Below are positions 1 through 5,560 of a stretch of 11,047 nt of DNA, piece by piece. The position numbers were made by a program, and so were the translations under genes. Each line of letters opens with the position of its first letter. The stretch's first letter is position 1. A model generated the notes under the pieces. It was not told where the DNA came from. It worked only from the letters and a program-made list of their open reading frames with translations, and searched no databases. Source of the stretch: CAZRGV01 sp964599655 (GTDB lineage: Bacteria; Planctomycetota; Planctomycetia; Isosphaerales; Isosphaeraceae); the NCBI GenBank assembly GCA_964599655.1, contig CAZRGV010000171.1, forward strand, positions 1-11,047. Reading direction: 5' to 3'.

Positions 1-8
1 CCGTCGGA

Positions 9-112
9 TGCCACTGGCTGCGTCCGACCCGGAGCACGGGTGGGCAAGCCACCAGTGCCACCCAACCAACAGGGTCTTCGTCCGGGTGCCACTGGCGGCT
101 TGTCCGCCAGTG
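9..112. repeat. cluster of short palindromic GCCACTGG-type repeats
   Basis: The module CCACTGG recurs in alternating orientation: forward near 11-17, reversed near 51-57, forward at 89-95 and reversed at 106-112. The last pair forms a perfect hairpin with arms CACTGGCGG (90-98) and CCGCCAGTG (104-112) around a 5-base loop. No gene covers this stretch. Such REP-like palindromes are common between genes in large planctomycete genomes, as I remember them. No T-run follows, so it is not a classical terminator. The function is unknown. Confidence 0.6.
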
Positions 113-191
113 TCTTCTCGCTGCGAGCCTCATCCAACCGGATCAACCGGAGGCCACCCGACGAACGTCCAGGGTTCCAGCCGATTCCGAT

Positions 192-443
192 CTACTCATC
201 GAGCGAACTGGCGGGGTCGTGTTTTTCGAAGCTCCGGATGATCGCGGCGATCCGGGAGCGGGGCAGATCGAACACGTCGGCCAGGAACCGCTGCGACAGA
301 CCATTGCGCCGATGGGCCAGGTAGATCACCAGGTCGCGGCGGAATCGCCAGCGGCGTCCCGCGCTGGCGTTCGGAGGCAGAGGCGCAAGCGAGGGGAGGG
401 TGGGCCGATCGTGAGACTGTGAGGGGCGGACCAGGGTTGCCAT
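192..443 (-). CDS. small helix-turn-helix protein, 83 aa
   Basis: This is a small basic protein with no signal peptide or membrane segment. Residues 1-27 look disordered (Pro/Ser/Ala). Residues 29-76 read as a compact helical domain: a basic helix (RRDLVIYLAHRR), a turn at NGLS, a helix (QRFLADVFDL) and a probable recognition helix beginning PRSRIAAIIRSF. That order fits a helix-turn-helix DNA-binding protein. The spacing YLAHRRNGLS...F..PRS.I is loosely reminiscent of DnaA domain IV/TrpR-like folds, but no DnaA signature is present. The ATG at 441-443 has only a weak GGAG about 13 bases upstream, so the start is not firm. No partner gene is close by. A DNA-binding regulator or a remnant of a small transposon-associated HTH protein are both possible. 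The fold is moderately supported; the target is unknown. Confidence 0.6.
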   Translation of the reverse strand: MATLVRPSQSHDRPTLPSLAPLPPNASAGRRWRFRRDLVIYLAHRRNGLSQRFLADVFDLPRSRIAAIIRSFEKHDPASSLDE

Positions 444-477
444 TGGAATTCTCAGCTCCAGGCTCGAAACCTTGGGC

Positions 478-519
478 CCGCGCCTCTACCCATCATCGGG
501 GAGGCGCGGCCGCTTTTTT
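478..519 (+). terminator. rho-independent terminator, rightward, no gene upstream
   Basis: A perfect 9-bp GC-rich stem pairs CCGCGCCTC (478-486) with GAGGCGCGG (501-509). Within the loop, CCC (489-491) can pair with GGG (498-500). Four bases later comes a run of six T (514-519). The T-run lies on the + strand side, so it would stop rightward transcription. No rightward gene ends here; the nearest upstream gene, the HTH gene, is transcribed leftward and starts at 443. Confidence 0.65.
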
Positions 520-819
520 CTTGGTGTACGGGTGAATAAATCGTTGCGGCGAGAGATCTTGGGCGATTTCGATCCGGCCACTCACTCGGCGCGTCGGGCC
601 GGGTCCCACGGCCAGGGCGGTGGCCCTGGTCCGTCCGTCGCGCCCGATCTCTTCACCTGACATCATCGAGGCGTCCGCCCGATTTTTTCGAACGATTCCA
701 GAATTTTTGCCCAATCCTCCGATTTTCGCATTTTCTTAGGTAGCCGAGCCCGGAACTTACGATCTTACTTATGTCTGCGTCGCTGACGAGGTCGTCGGCG
801 ATCGGGGAGTCCGTGATAC

Positions 820-898
820 GAATCGGCCTGGTTCCGTTGCCTTTCGTGCGATGGGGATTGCCCACCCTGCGAGAGGTAACGAGGCGTTCGGGCGATTC
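820..898. repeat. imperfect long palindrome, short copy of a dispersed element
   Basis: The ends are inverted: GAATCGGCC at 820-828 against GGGCGATTC at 890-898. Pairing continues inwards, GTTGCCTTTCG at 835-845 against CGAGAGGTAAC at 870-880, with a centre near 858-864. The element shares its outline and many exact bases with 8990-9107, including ACGAG.CGTTCG.GCGATTCC at the right end. It therefore looks like a MITE- or REPIN-like mobile palindrome. It lies in the leader region of the 967-1755 gene and could form a hairpin in that mRNA. Confidence 0.6.
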
Positions 899-966
899 CT
901 GAGAACGTCCCCTCAACGTCAACGTTTGGTTTTCCCGTGGCGTCGTTCGCCCAAGGTCATACATCC

Positions 967-1755
967 ATGAGTCGCTCCAAAAAGTCGTCTTCGAGCCCAG
1001 CGTCCCCTCCCCATCCGACTCCGCGCCCAACCTCCACCAACGAGGGGGATGCGTCGGCCCTTGAGGCCGCGAGCGATCTGGCGGCGCTCAGCGGCCTGCT
1101 CATCCGCTTGCAGTTCGAGAAGGACGAGGCATCGTTCCAGTCGAGTTGCGAGGAGATCGCCTTTCGCTTCGCCCCCGCCGACGTGACCGAAGTTCTCATG
1201 ATCAATCGACTGATCGAAACGCTGCGGCGGCTTCGCCGGTCGTCTCAGAGCGAGCCCGAAACGCCCAGCCACACCTGGATGCGCTTCGAGTCGCTGGCCT
1301 CCAAAGAGTTCTGGAAGGCGCTGACCGAGCTGGAGAAGCACCGGGCCCGCAAGCGGAAGGAAGCGGCCGCCGAGGCCAAGGCCAGGGCCAACGCGAAGCC
1401 CGAGCCCCCGCCCGAACCCCCCGACGAGGATTTCGAGGACTGGCGAGAGCGGATCGTGATCGACCCGAGGTACTGGCCCGACTGGCCCGTGGTCAAGGGA
1501 ACCGACATCACGGCCGAATATGTCTGCGCGATGCTCGAAGACGAGTGGACCTTCGAGGAGATCCGCGAGCGGTTCCCCCAACTGCGCGTCTCGGACATCC
1601 GGGCGTGCCAGTTGTGCGAATCGGAAGGAAAATGCGGCCCGTGGCCCGACGGCATCGAGCCGATTGTTCCCTGGCCGCTCAACGCGAAACGAACCGACGA
1701 CGACACGCCGACGAAACCGCGTCCTCCCGGACGGGCCGACCCGAACGCGCCCTGA
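967..1755 (+). CDS. hypothetical protein with C-terminal DUF433-like domain, 262 aa
   Basis: Residues 1-30 are a Ser/Pro-rich, probably disordered leader. Residues 31-92 are predicted helical (LAALSGLLIRLQFEKDE... to LIETLRRLRR). Residues 115-145 form a charged Glu/Lys/Arg/Ala helix, and residues 145-157 are Pro/Glu-rich. Residues 163-219 follow the DUF433 pattern: IVIDPRYW, then PVVKGTDITAEYVCAML, then EEIRERFPQLRVSDIRACQL. In canonical DUF433 this reads roughly I.idP.i..G.PvirGTRi.ve.il..l..G.s.eei...yP.Lt.edi.aal. DUF433 proteins are usually about 75 aa, are often antitoxin-like and are thought to carry a winged-helix-like fold; here the domain is the tail of a longer protein. The cysteines near residues 214-223 are unexplained. 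I chose the ATG at 967 (AAGG about 10 bases upstream) over an in-frame GTG at 937. No toxin-like partner gene is adjacent. Confidence 0.75.
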   Translation: MSRSKKSSSSPASPPHPTPRPTSTNEGDASALEAASDLAALSGLLIRLQFEKDEASFQSSCEEIAFRFAPADVTEVLMINRLIETLRRLRRSSQSEPETPSHTWMRFESLASKEFWKALTELEKHRARKRKEAAAEAKARANAKPEPPPEPPDEDFEDWRERIVIDPRYWPDWPVVKGTDITAEYVCAMLEDEWTFEEIRERFPQLRVSDIRACQLCESEGKCGPWPDGIEPIVPWPLNAKRTDDDTPTKPRPPGRADPNAP

Positions 1756-1767
1756 AGCGCGCTGTGT

Positions 1768-1795
1768 CGGGTCCGCCGCGGGCGCGGCGCACCCG
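1768..1795 (+). terminator. strong GC hairpin just after the DUF433-like gene
   Basis: Arms CGGGT (1768-1772) and CGCCGC (1774-1779) pair with GCGGCG (1784-1789) and ACCCG (1791-1795). There is a single C/C internal mismatch and a GGGC loop. The hairpin starts 12 bases after the stop codon at 1753-1755. No T-run follows, so it is at best a U-less terminator or an mRNA 3'-end stabiliser. Confidence 0.4.
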
Positions 1796-1988
1796 CTTCG
1801 ATCCGTACCGACGGGGTGGCTGGGGTCTCGGCGTTGTCGCGTGACCTCCACGAAGCCCGAGTCATCCGGCGTCCGACGACATGGCCCATGTCGCCCCGCG
1901 CGACTCCGAACCATCGCCGCTTCAGAGCGATCCAGCGGTCACGGTCTTCGTCGGAACGCTTCGACTCCGACAAATTGATTCGGTTGAG

Positions 1989-2017
1989 TTGAGTCACACG
2001 GCACCCGGAGCTACGAT
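1989..2017 (+). promoter_or_regulatory. candidate sigma70-type promoter for the secreted protein gene
   Basis: TTGAGT (1989-1994) is separated by 17 bases from TACGAT (2012-2017). Each hexamer matches 4 of 6 consensus bases. Transcription would start near 2024, giving a leader of about 110 bases that contains the hexanucleotide repeat. This was found by eye only. Confidence 0.35.
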
Positions 2018-2055
2018 GGGATGGAAGGTACGGAGAATTTCGGACTCCGGCACGA

Positions 2056-2085
2056 CACGATCACGATCACGATCACGATCACGAC
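2056..2085. repeat. hexanucleotide microsatellite (CACGAT)n
   Basis: Four perfect tandem CACGAT units (2056-2079) are followed by a fifth, CACGAC (2080-2085), and preceded by a partial unit (CACGA, 2051-2055). It sits in the probable 5' leader of the 2137-2910 gene, 51 bases before the start codon. Such tracts can change copy number by slippage. Confidence 0.85.
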
Positions 2086-2136
2086 CCATGCGGATTCGAG
2101 GCCGGTCTTCCCTCCACTCGAACCGAGGACCAGTCG

Positions 2137-2910
2137 ATGACAACGCGGCGGCGATACTCTCGACATCAACGATGGTTCTGGCGCGTGGCGTTGGTCGCCG
2201 TGATGCTCGTGCCGGTGTTCTCCAGCGGTCGGGCTCAGGCCCAGTGGTATGGCGGCTGGGGCTTTGGCTTTGGCGGGGGGCCGTACGCCATCGGCGGCGG
2301 GCCGACGAGCGCGGCCACGGTCAATTATCTCAACCAGCGTTCCCTGGATGCCGGTAATGCCGCCTTTGCCGCCCGGAGCCATCCCGCCTCGAACAACGTG
2401 TACGCGGGTAACCCCAACGCCTATATCAATAACATCCGGGACCCGAGCTTCTTCGCGCGCTTCGACCCCTCGACCCGCCTGGCGATGGAGGACGGGATCG
2501 CCCGCAACCCCTCGCCGAGAGTGACGCCTCGGCCGACGCCCACGCCCTCGCCCACGCCCGCAACCGCTCCGCCAGCCCCCGCGCCGCAGCCCGTGCTGCC
2601 GCTCGCCAGCTTCTTCACGGCGATGAAAACGTTGGTCTGGCCTAGCGACGCCCCGACCACCGGCGATCTCGAGACCAAGCGAGACGCGTCCGACGCCGCC
2701 TGCCTGGATGTCCTGAAGGAGCAGAACGCCCAGGGAGTGGCCACGATCGCCAGCGTGACCAACGCCCGCAACAAACTGATCGACTACGGACGGCCAGCGC
2801 TGGCGTACCTTCGAGAGCACTCCACCCAGCGCGTCGCCGACACGGTCCACCTGTTCCTGCTCTCGCTCTACGAATCCCTCGGCCAGGCCGCGACACCGGC
2901 CAAGCCCTGA
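2137..2910 (+). CDS. secreted Gly-rich/Pro-rich hypothetical protein, 257 aa
   Basis: The start ATG has GAGGA seven bases upstream (2125-2129). A basic N-region (TTRRRYSRHQRWFWR) is followed by a hydrophobic core (VALVAVMLVPVF) and the motif AQA, giving a likely Sec signal peptidase I cleavage after Ala35. The mature protein begins with a Trp/Gly-rich stretch (residues 36-57). Next comes an Asn/Ala-rich region (58-122) containing short motifs such as NVYAGNPNAYINNI. A Pro/Thr/Ser low-complexity linker follows (about 124-155, with PTPTPSPTP), then a helical C-terminal domain (156-248). No membrane segment or lipobox follows, so the product is probably periplasmic or exported. I recognise no enzyme family. 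It looks like a lineage-specific planctomycete secreted protein and stands alone, facing a convergent gene. Confidence 0.75.
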   Translation: MTTRRRYSRHQRWFWRVALVAVMLVPVFSSGRAQAQWYGGWGFGFGGGPYAIGGGPTSAATVNYLNQRSLDAGNAAFAARSHPASNNVYAGNPNAYINNIRDPSFFARFDPSTRLAMEDGIARNPSPRVTPRPTPTPSPTPATAPPAPAPQPVLPLASFFTAMKTLVWPSDAPTTGDLETKRDASDAACLDVLKEQNAQGVATIASVTNARNKLIDYGRPALAYLREHSTQRVADTVHLFLLSLYESLGQAATPAKP

Positions 2911-2950
2911 GACAAAATCGCGTGAACAGATCTTTTTCTGTCAAGTAGAC

Positions 2951-3003
2951 GCTACCCACCGATTTTCTGGGGCTGTCGGAGGATCGGAGGGCGTTGCCCA
3001 CCG
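2951..3003. repeat. degenerate relic of the palindromic repeat family
   Basis: GCTACCCACCGATTTTCTG at 2951-2969 matches 16 of 19 bases of 9026-9044 in the large palindromic element. A second module, GGGCGTTGCCCACCG (2989-3003), resembles GGGCGCTGCCCACCG there. The relic occupies most of the 138-base gap between two convergent genes. No clear T-tailed terminator is visible in that gap. Confidence 0.4.
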
Positions 3004-3048
3004 GCAAGCGCGGCAAGGAGTCGTGGTCCTTCGATGAGTCCCGGCTCG

Positions 3049-3636
3049 CTAAGGGCGCAGCGTGGGAACGGGAAGCGTGGGGAACTCGGCCAGGATCGCG
3101 TCGGTCGTGATCGGCTCCCTGGTCTCGAAATGCCGCGACGCGATGCGAGCGGAGCCGAGGCAGCATTCCTTTTCTAGTAAATAATAGCGATTATACTGAT
3201 CGATCAAGGTGTTGATCGGCGCAAGTTGAAGGCCCGCGACGAACCGGGACCAACGGCGGTTGAACCGTTCCACGCTCAGGACGAGGTCGCGGCCGATCGC
3301 CCGACGGCGACGGAGCGGTGCCGTCGCGGCCGACCAGACCGGCGCCTCCGCGCCGGTCAGGGGCCAAAGGCGGTCGATCGGTTCGAGGAACACCGAGGAC
3401 CAGTCGTCGGGCCGGGAGGCGGCGGCCCACTGGCGGAGCCGGAGCCGCGCCATGTCCAGCAGCCCTTCGCGCTCGCGGCGGCAGCGGTCGCGAAGCCGAC
3501 GGCAGGCGTCGTCGAGGTCCTGTCCCCGACGGGCGAAGGCCGGCATGTCGAACATCCCGAGCAGCGTTCGCAGCTCGGGGTCGGAGACGACCATCTCCGA
3601 CTCGACGTCGACCGATTCATCGCGGGCGTCGTCCAT
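3049..3636 (-). CDS. conserved-looking hypothetical protein, 195 aa
   Basis: This is a soluble protein without signal peptide or membrane segment. Residues 18-70 are helical and rich in Arg/Asp/Leu (ELRTLLGMFDMPAF, then RRLRDRCRREREGLLDMARLRLRQW). Residues 104-160 carry a second Arg-rich helical section ending in INTLIDQYNRYYLLEKECCLGS. The tail reads FPTLPVPTLRP. I recall similar unnamed proteins in Isosphaeraceae but cannot assign a function. The first ATG (3634-3636) has only a weak GGAA upstream. An internal ATG at residue 15 has no properly spaced site. The gap of 122 bases to the lipoprotein gene, which would be transcribed before it, allows a shared transcript but shows no obvious promoter. 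Confidence 0.65.
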   Translation of the reverse strand: MDDARDESVDVESEMVVSDPELRTLLGMFDMPAFARRGQDLDDACRRLRDRCRREREGLLDMARLRLRQWAAASRPDDWSSVFLEPIDRLWPLTGAEAPVWSAATAPLRRRRAIGRDLVLSVERFNRRWSRFVAGLQLAPINTLIDQYNRYYLLEKECCLGSARIASRHFETREPITTDAILAEFPTLPVPTLRP

Positions 3637-3758
3637 CCGGGCGGTTCCAAGAAAGCGAGCGGTTCAGGCGTTGGGTCGGCTGGCGTGGCGATTCGGAGTC
3701 GTCGTGGTCGTGATTCCGGCACAGGCCCATTCGTGAACAAATGCCGGAAGATCGGGGC

Positions 3759-5330
3759 TCAATGGTTCGGACGCGACGGCGGCTCGGGCGCGGTCGAGAG
3801 TCGGTTCAGACCTCGCCGGTAGTGCCAGAGCTGGCGCTCGGTGCCGAGCTTCGCGTTTCGCTCGGTCCAGGCCTTGGCGACGGCTTCGAGGGCCTTGTCG
3901 GCCGGCTCTCCTCGCACGACGGCGACCCGGGCCTTCGCCAGGTCGGTCAGGTAGGCGTCGGCCTCGGGGACGCGGAGGCCGGGCAGCACGCGAGGGGCCG
4001 TCAGGGTCTCGAGCACCGCCTGGCCCCACCCTCGGGAATCGACCCCCAGCGCCGATCGAGGGTCGGGCAGGCCCAGGCCCAGATGCGACTGGCGGACCGG
4101 CACCATCGGAAAGGCCGGGTCGGAGACGATCGCCTGCGCGATCTCGGGGCCGGCCAGCATCTTGAGGAACGAGATGGCCGCCTCGCGTTCTTTCTCGGGC
4201 ACGCCGGCCGAAACCGCGACCAGCCAGCCGCCGCCGACCGGCAGATAGCTCGGCCGGTTTGGCTCCGCCGGCTCGAGCCAGACCTTGCGTTCGGGGTCGT
4301 ACACCCTCGGCGAGCCCGGCAGCATCGCCGTGCCAACCGGCGCCGGCGCCTTCGGGTCGGTCCATCGGCTGGCCCGCTCGCCCCGGTCGATCAGCAGCGC
4401 CACCTGGCCCGACCGAAACGCCGCGCGGGCCGCCTCGGCGTCGAAGTTCTCCATCCCCTTCGGCCCGTAGTCCTTCAAGGCCGCCAGGGCGGACATGGCC
4501 TCAACGAACGGCGGCGTGCCGATCAGCGGCGCCATCGTGTCGGCGTTGAACAGGAAGGAAAACTGGTCGGGCGCCTGTCCCAGCGAGGCGGCGCGGGCGA
4601 GGTAGGTCACGTCGCCGAGGCGCTCGGGATCGTCGCCCAGAGCCAGCGCGACACCCGACTCGGGCTGACCGTCGCCGTCCCAGTCTCGACCGTGAAAGAA
4701 GCGGGCCAGGGCGTCGAATTGCTCCCAGGTCTTCGGCGGTTCGAGGGTCAGGCCGGCGGCCTCGGCGGCCTTGCGGTTGGCCTCGCTCTCGAACGCGTCG
4801 CGGCGGTAGACCAGCAGCAGGCAGGAGCCTCCCAGCGGCAAGGCCAGGCGATCGCTGCCGTACTTCGACACCAGGTCGCGATAGGGCGAAAGGACGTCGG
4901 AAAAGTCGAGCGTGTCGGCGCGGGTGGCCGGGGCGTTCGGATCGTCGCTTTTCTCGTCGTCGCCCACTGGCAGGAGGCCGATCGGTCGAATGGCCGACTC
5001 GGGCAAGACGGCCAGGGCGTTCTGATCGACGAGGTCTCCCATGCGGTCGGCGGGGAAGACCAGCACGTCGGCGGTTCGGGCCTCCTTCGGGTCGATTGAA
5101 GACGCGCGGATGGCAAGCCTGGCCCCGTTGGCGCGTTCCCACTCGCCGCTTTGGACGCGAACGGCTTCAAGGATCGCCGGGTCTCCGACGGCCGCGACCG
5201 TCAGCTCGACCCCTTGAAACGGGGGCGCGGCCGGTTGGCTCGCCGACTCGCCACCGCAGCCCGTGATCGCCAGAAGTCCGCACAGGCCGAGCCCGAACAG
5301 GCCCAGGCCCGAGTCACGCCAACACCCCAT
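3759..5330 (-). CDS. ABC-type extracellular solute-binding lipoprotein, 523 aa
   Basis: The protein starts with a lipoprotein signal: a hydrophobic stretch (GLGLFGLGLCGLLA) ending in the lipobox ITGC, with the lipid-bearing Cys at residue 25. The mature part follows family 1 periplasmic binding proteins: a short first beta/alpha segment (VELTVAAVGDPAILEAV), a VLVFPADRMGDL segment, the crossover strand LALPLGGSCLLLVYRRDAF (about 163-181), TWEQFDALARFF, a GYGPKG-like region, SGQVALLIDRGE, and the late GWLVAVSAGV.EKEREAAISFLKMLAGPE (368-396). An Asp-rich DWDGDG loop (216-221) resembles calcium-binding loops. It would bind an unknown substrate (sugar or other solute) outside the membrane. No permease or ATPase gene lies in the window, so it is an orphan. 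The ATG at 5330 is chosen because GAGGT lies five bases upstream. A longer frame from a TTG at 5411 would begin inside the candidate -10 hexamer. Confidence 0.85.
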   Translation of the reverse strand: MGCWRDSGLGLFGLGLCGLLAITGCGGESASQPAAPPFQGVELTVAAVGDPAILEAVRVQSGEWERANGARLAIRASSIDPKEARTADVLVFPADRMGDLVDQNALAVLPESAIRPIGLLPVGDDEKSDDPNAPATRADTLDFSDVLSPYRDLVSKYGSDRLALPLGGSCLLLVYRRDAFESEANRKAAEAAGLTLEPPKTWEQFDALARFFHGRDWDGDGQPESGVALALGDDPERLGDVTYLARAASLGQAPDQFSFLFNADTMAPLIGTPPFVEAMSALAALKDYGPKGMENFDAEAARAAFRSGQVALLIDRGERASRWTDPKAPAPVGTAMLPGSPRVYDPERKVWLEPAEPNRPSYLPVGGGWLVAVSAGVPEKEREAAISFLKMLAGPEIAQAIVSDPAFPMVPVRQSHLGLGLPDPRSALGVDSRGWGQAVLETLTAPRVLPGLRVPEADAYLTDLAKARVAVVRGEPADKALEAVAKAWTERNAKLGTERQLWHYRRGLNRLSTAPEPPSRPNH

Positions 5331-5335
5331 CATCG

Positions 5336-5340
5336 ACCTC
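5336..5340 (-). promoter_or_regulatory. ribosome-binding site deciding the lipoprotein start
   Basis: On the minus strand GAGGT is followed by CG and two consecutive ATG codons (5333-5331 and 5330-5328). Spacing is 2 bases to the first and 5 to the second. The second ATG is therefore preferred, and it also gives a compact lipoprotein signal peptide. Confidence 0.55.
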
Positions 5341-5410
5341 GCGCTGGACAGGGCCGCCGAACCGGGGAACGCGCGTTCCACCTCGGGTTGGCGGCGGCCG
5401 CACGCTCTCA

Positions 5411-5440
5411 ATCGTACGCAAGGTCGTCACGATCGGTCAA
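5411..5440 (-). promoter_or_regulatory. candidate sigma70-type promoter for the lipoprotein gene
   Basis: On the minus strand TTGACC (5440-5435) is separated by 18 bases from TACGAT (5416-5411). The -35 matches 5 of 6 consensus bases. It lies between the terminator of the upstream gene and the start at 5330, giving a leader of about 75 bases. The same -10 hexamer occurs in the candidate promoter at 2012-2017. Confidence 0.5.
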
Positions 5441-5470
5441 ACCGTCACGGCGAGACAGCCGCGCGTGCCG

Positions 5471-5517
5471 AAAAAACTCAGCGGGGCGGGCCTCCGGCTG
5501 CCGGAAGTCCGCCCCGC
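5471..5517 (-). terminator. rho-independent terminator of the 227-aa protein gene
   Basis: Arms GCGGGGCGG (5481-5489) and CCGCCCCGC (5509-5517) form a 9-bp stem. It continues through a G-T and a C-G pair and one mismatch into TCCGG/CCGGA around a 3-base loop. On the minus strand the stem is followed by TGAG and then six T (complement of 5471-5476). It lies 43 bases after the stop of the leftward gene ending at 5561 and separates it from the lipoprotein gene. Confidence 0.85.
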
Positions 5518-5560
5518 AAGGCGCGAAACCAAGGGTGCTTTCTCGGTGAACGGTTCGCGT

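Larger units (their letters stand above)
444..966. other. intergenic region between HTH gene and DUF433-like gene
   Basis: This 523-base stretch has no convincing gene. It holds the orphan rightward terminator (478-519) and the palindromic element (820-898), which are listed separately. A TACGAT hexamer at 758-763 matches the -10 hexamers seen in two other candidate promoters of this window. Its -35 is poor (TTAGGT at 736-741, 16-base spacer), so I do not call it as a promoter. Short open frames here lack ribosome-binding sites and family-like sequence. Confidence 0.55.
1796..2136. other. intergenic region upstream of secreted protein
   Basis: No gene is seen here. Frames that are open on either strand are shadows without family features. 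The stretch carries GGGTGGCTGGGG at 1814-1825, a 12-mer that reappears in the tandem repeat at 10978-10989. It also holds a candidate promoter (1989-2017) and a hexanucleotide microsatellite (2056-2085), listed separately. Confidence 0.5.

Noticed and set aside
919..1914. 331-aa open frame on the minus strand
   Set aside because: It is Arg/Gly-rich shadow coding opposite the DUF433-like gene, with no family motif and no ribosome-binding site; GC-rich DNA gives such frames freely.
2011..2850. 279-aa minus-strand frame with a Val-Ile repeat
   Set aside because: The Val-Ile run is only the translated hexanucleotide repeat, and the rest is antisense to the secreted protein gene.
2926..2941. terminator after the secreted protein gene
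   Set aside because: ACAGA/TCTGT gives only a 5-bp AT-rich stem with the T-run in the loop rather than after it.
3741..5099. 452-aa open frame on the plus strand
   Set aside because: It lies fully opposite the lipoprotein gene, whose lipobox, domains and promoter are clear; the sequence is compositionally odd (Gly/Arg/Gln-rich).
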